From positions 1,674,001-1,738,000 of the forward strand of contig NZ_CP019510.1 of assembly GCF_002002885.1 (NCBI RefSeq): a stretch of DNA of 64,000 nt. The letters are read 5' to 3'. Source of the DNA: Janthinobacterium sp. LM6 (GTDB taxonomy: Bacteria > Pseudomonadota > Gammaproteobacteria > Burkholderiales > Burkholderiaceae_D). The first letter of the stretch is position 1, and every line of letters begins with the position of its first letter. This document shows positions 62,359-64,000 of this stretch, piece by piece. The position numbers were made by a program, and so were the translations under genes. The notes under the pieces were generated by a model. The model did no database searches and had not been told where the DNA came from. It worked only from the letters and a program-made list of their open reading frames with translations.

Positions 62359-62664
62359 ATGACAAAGTCCGAGCTGATCAACCGCCTTGCTGAGCGTTAT
62401 TCTCAGCTGGTGGCGAAAGATGCGGAGTATGCCGTCAAGACCATTCTCGATGCGATGACCAACGCCCTGGCGACCGGTCAGCGTATCGAGATCCGCGGTT
62501 TTGGCAGTTTTGCCCTGAACAGCAGGCCCCCGCGCATCGGCCGCAACCCGAAGTCCGGCGACAAGGTGATGGTTCCCGAAAAACGGGTACCCCACTTCAA
62601 GCCGGGCAAACAGTTGCGCGAGCGGGTGGACGCGATGGTCGGGCAACCGATTATCGAGGATTAA
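62359..62664 (+). CDS. ihfB: Integration host factor subunit beta
   Basis: The 101-residue DNA-bending protein has the HU/IHF fold with the [20 protein letters not shown] arm, including the Pro that intercalates DNA. It forms a heterodimer with IhfA. It follows rpsA by 17 nt, the usual order. Confidence 0.96.
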   Translation: MTKSELINRLAERYSQLVAKDAEYAVKTILDAMTNALATGQRIEIRGFGSFALNSRPPRIGRNPKSGDKVMVPEKRVPHFKPGKQLRERVDAMVGQPIIED

Positions 62665-62691
62665 TCGTCTGCTGGAAGGCGGAAAATAAAG

Positions 62692-62720
62692 AGCGGCGTC
62701 CTTGGATGCCGCTTTTTTTT
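62692..62720 (+). terminator. Rho-independent terminator after ihfB
   Basis: AGCGGC (62692-62697) pairs with GCCGCT (62708-62713), followed by an eight-T run. Confidence 0.9.
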
Positions 62721-62742
62721 GTTAATATGCCGTAGAGCACTA

Positions 62743-62846
62743 ATCAAACCTACTGCGCGTCGCGATTTGCGGCCTGCGATGCTCACCGTACTCAAGCACG
62801 GTTGCGCTTCTCGGCCACAACTCACTGCCGCTCGCTACGGTTTGAT
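62743..62846. repeat. Stem-loop repeat element, copy 2
   Basis: This copy shares two identical blocks of 26 and 25 nt (62748-62773 and 62818-62842) with the element at 24268-24379. Its ends pair as ATCAAACC (62743-62750) with GGTTTGAT (62839-62846), and ACCGT/ACGGT (62785-62789, 62798-62802) forms a central hairpin. It lies between the ihfB terminator and lapA. Confidence 0.75.
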
Positions 62847-62906
62847 CAGCACTCTACGTTTGTGCCATGTGGCACGGGCATTTTTTTGTTCTTTCTGGAC
62901 CTATCG

Positions 62907-63209
62907 ATGAAAATCATCTCCACCATCGTTGGCTGTGTTCTCTTCGTCCTGTTCTTCAGTTTTGCGCTGAAGAATGCGCAGGTTGTCGACCTGCATGTTT
63001 TCCTCAATTATGAAATTCGCGGCCCCCTGGTCCTGATGCTGCTGGGCTTTTTTGTCGCCGGCGCCAGCCTGGGTGTACTTGCCCTGACGCCGACCGTGTT
63101 CCGTCACCGCCGCGAAGCGAGCAAGCAAAAAACCACCATTGCCGCGCTGCAGACCGTTGGCGTGGCCAGCAATGTCCAGCCGCAACCGGACAGCGTGAGC
63201 GCGCAGTAA
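62907..63209 (+). CDS. lapA: LapA (lipopolysaccharide assembly protein A)-like protein
   Basis: The 100-residue inner-membrane protein has two helices (ISTIVGCVLFVLFFSFALKN and PLVLMLLGFFVAGASLGVLA) and a cytoplasmic tail. This matches LapA/DUF1049, which works with LapB in regulating LPS synthesis through LpxC turnover. It is followed by lapB, 46 nt downstream. Confidence 0.9.
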   Translation: MKIISTIVGCVLFVLFFSFALKNAQVVDLHVFLNYEIRGPLVLMLLGFFVAGASLGVLALTPTVFRHRREASKQKTTIAALQTVGVASNVQPQPDSVSAQ

Positions 63210-63255
63210 GCGGCGCCATCGCTCCTATCTCTCTTACTCGAATAAAAACAATCGC

Positions 63256-64000
63256 ATGGATTTTGAACTCTGGTGGCTCTTGGGTATCCCGGTGTTTTTC
63301 GCGCTGGGCTGGATTGCCGCGCGTGTTGACATTCATCAACTGGTATCCGAATCGCGCAGCCTGCCGCGCAATTACTTCAAGGGCTTGAATTTCCTGCTCA
63401 ATGAGCAGCATGACAAGGCCATCGATGCCTTCATCGAAGTCGTCAAGCTGGACCCGGAATCGGCCGATATGCACTTTGCCCTGGGTAACCTGTTCCGCCG
63501 CCGCGGCGAGACGGAGCGCGCCATCCGCGTGCACCAGAACTTGCTGGCGCGCCCGGACTTGCCGCTGGAGCAGCAGGGCCATGCCGCCTATGAACTGGGC
63601 ATGGATTACCTGAAGGCAGGCCTGCTGGACCGCGCCGAGGAAACCTTCAACAGCCTGGTCGACACGCAATATGCGGCCCAGGCACGCCGCGCGCTGCTGG
63701 AAATCTATCAGCGCGAAAAGGAATGGCCGCGCGCCATCGAGGCGGCCGTGGGCTTGCAGGAATCGGGCGCCGGCGCGCGCCAGAAGGAAATCGCCCAGTT
63801 CTATTGCGAACTGGCGCATGACGCGCTGGTGCACATGAAGCCGGACGAAGCCATGCCGCTGCTGGAAAAGGCCCTGCAGACGGACCGCAAGAGCGTGCGC
63901 GCCACCATCCTGACGGGCGACGTGCTGCTGGCGCGCGGCGACGTGGAAGGCGCGCTGACCACCTGGCGCCGCGTGGAGCAGCAAAGCGTGCCGCACGTGG
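63256..64000 (+). CDS. lapB: LapB (YciM), partial (N-terminal 248 residues)
   Basis: The visible part has an N-terminal membrane anchor (DFELWWLLGIPVFFALGWIA) and tetratricopeptide repeats, such as NYFKGLNFLLNEQHDKAIDA, SADMHFALGNLFRRRGETER and EQQGHAAYELGMDYLKAGLL. LapB adapts FtsH to LpxC and so balances LPS synthesis. The C-terminal rubredoxin-like metal-binding part lies beyond the window. Confidence 0.93.
   Translation, partial: MDFELWWLLGIPVFFALGWIAARVDIHQLVSESRSLPRNYFKGLNFLLNEQHDKAIDAFIEVVKLDPESADMHFALGNLFRRRGETERAIRVHQNLLARPDLPLEQQGHAAYELGMDYLKAGLLDRAEETFNSLVDTQYAAQARRALLEIYQREKEWPRAIEAAVGLQESGAGARQKEIAQFYCELAHDALVHMKPDEAMPLLEKALQTDRKSVRATILTGDVLLARGDVEGALTTWRRVEQQSVPHV

Noticed and set aside
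1-64000. CRISPR array or other regular short repeats
   Set aside because: No run of evenly spaced identical repeats was seen; repeats found are isolated inverted or direct pairs.

Overview
The window looks like a chromosomal segment of a high-GC betaproteobacterium of the Oxalobacteraceae, most like Janthinobacterium/Massilia/Duganella. The run gyrA - DUF2059 gene - serC - pheA - hisC - tyrA - aroA - cmk - rpsA - ihfB - lapA - lapB is the usual Burkholderiales order, and the tmRNA tag reads ANDNSYALAA. This placement rests on remembered gene order and protein style, not on a search.

Region 1 (1-36 kb) is a mosaic of small accessory and metabolic units: a partial fliT-like gene, an HDOD protein, an M13 metallopeptidase, a CsbD protein, an S9 peptidase, a MATE/PhzF pair, a tandem family of four secreted beta/gamma-crystallin proteins, cbpA/cbpM, a LysR/azoR pair, an NAD-salvage pair (nicotinamidase-like plus pncB), a soluble GAF histidine kinase with its response regulator and a Crp/Fnr regulator, an MFS/HxlR/D-amino-acid-dehydrogenase cluster, an intact IS1595-family insertion, a MerR-TipAS regulator with a clear operator, a LysR/PRISE-reductase pair and an SMP-30-like lipoprotein. 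Several short unknown genes follow. One tight pair (LAS-type murein peptidase plus small exported protein) has the layout of an effector and its immunity protein.

Region 2 (36-43 kb) has a diguanylate cyclase with a periplasmic sensor, an EI24-like membrane protein, a small HD hydrolase, a two-gene unit including a 46-residue ORF, and a 612-residue unknown protein flanked by imperfect direct repeats.

Region 3 (42.9-47.3 kb) is a degraded genomic island in the 3' end of ssrA (tmRNA). It is bounded by 31-bp direct repeats of the ssrA 3' end and holds a YkgJ-type protein, the 3' part of a tyrosine integrase fused head-on to the 3' part of a phage portal gene, a phage-type zinc-finger protein, and a low-GC two-gene unit resembling the sce7726/sce7725 pair. 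The first member of that pair has a PD-(D/E)XK-like nuclease core. This is the best candidate in the window for a little-described, possibly anti-phage, system. The strong terminator that probably belonged to ssrA now lies at the far end of the island.

Region 4 (47.3-64 kb) is core genome: ssrA, gph, ubiG, an OmpA-family protein, gyrA (with Ala at position 83), the serine/aromatic/histidine biosynthesis run, cmk, rpsA, ihfB, lapA and the 5' part of lapB.

Non-coding structure includes two copies of a ~105-112 nt stem-loop element whose end arms differ in sequence but keep pairing, dispersed GGGGTC-type inverted repeats, a 24-bp perfect palindrome, and a large hairpin upstream of gyrA.
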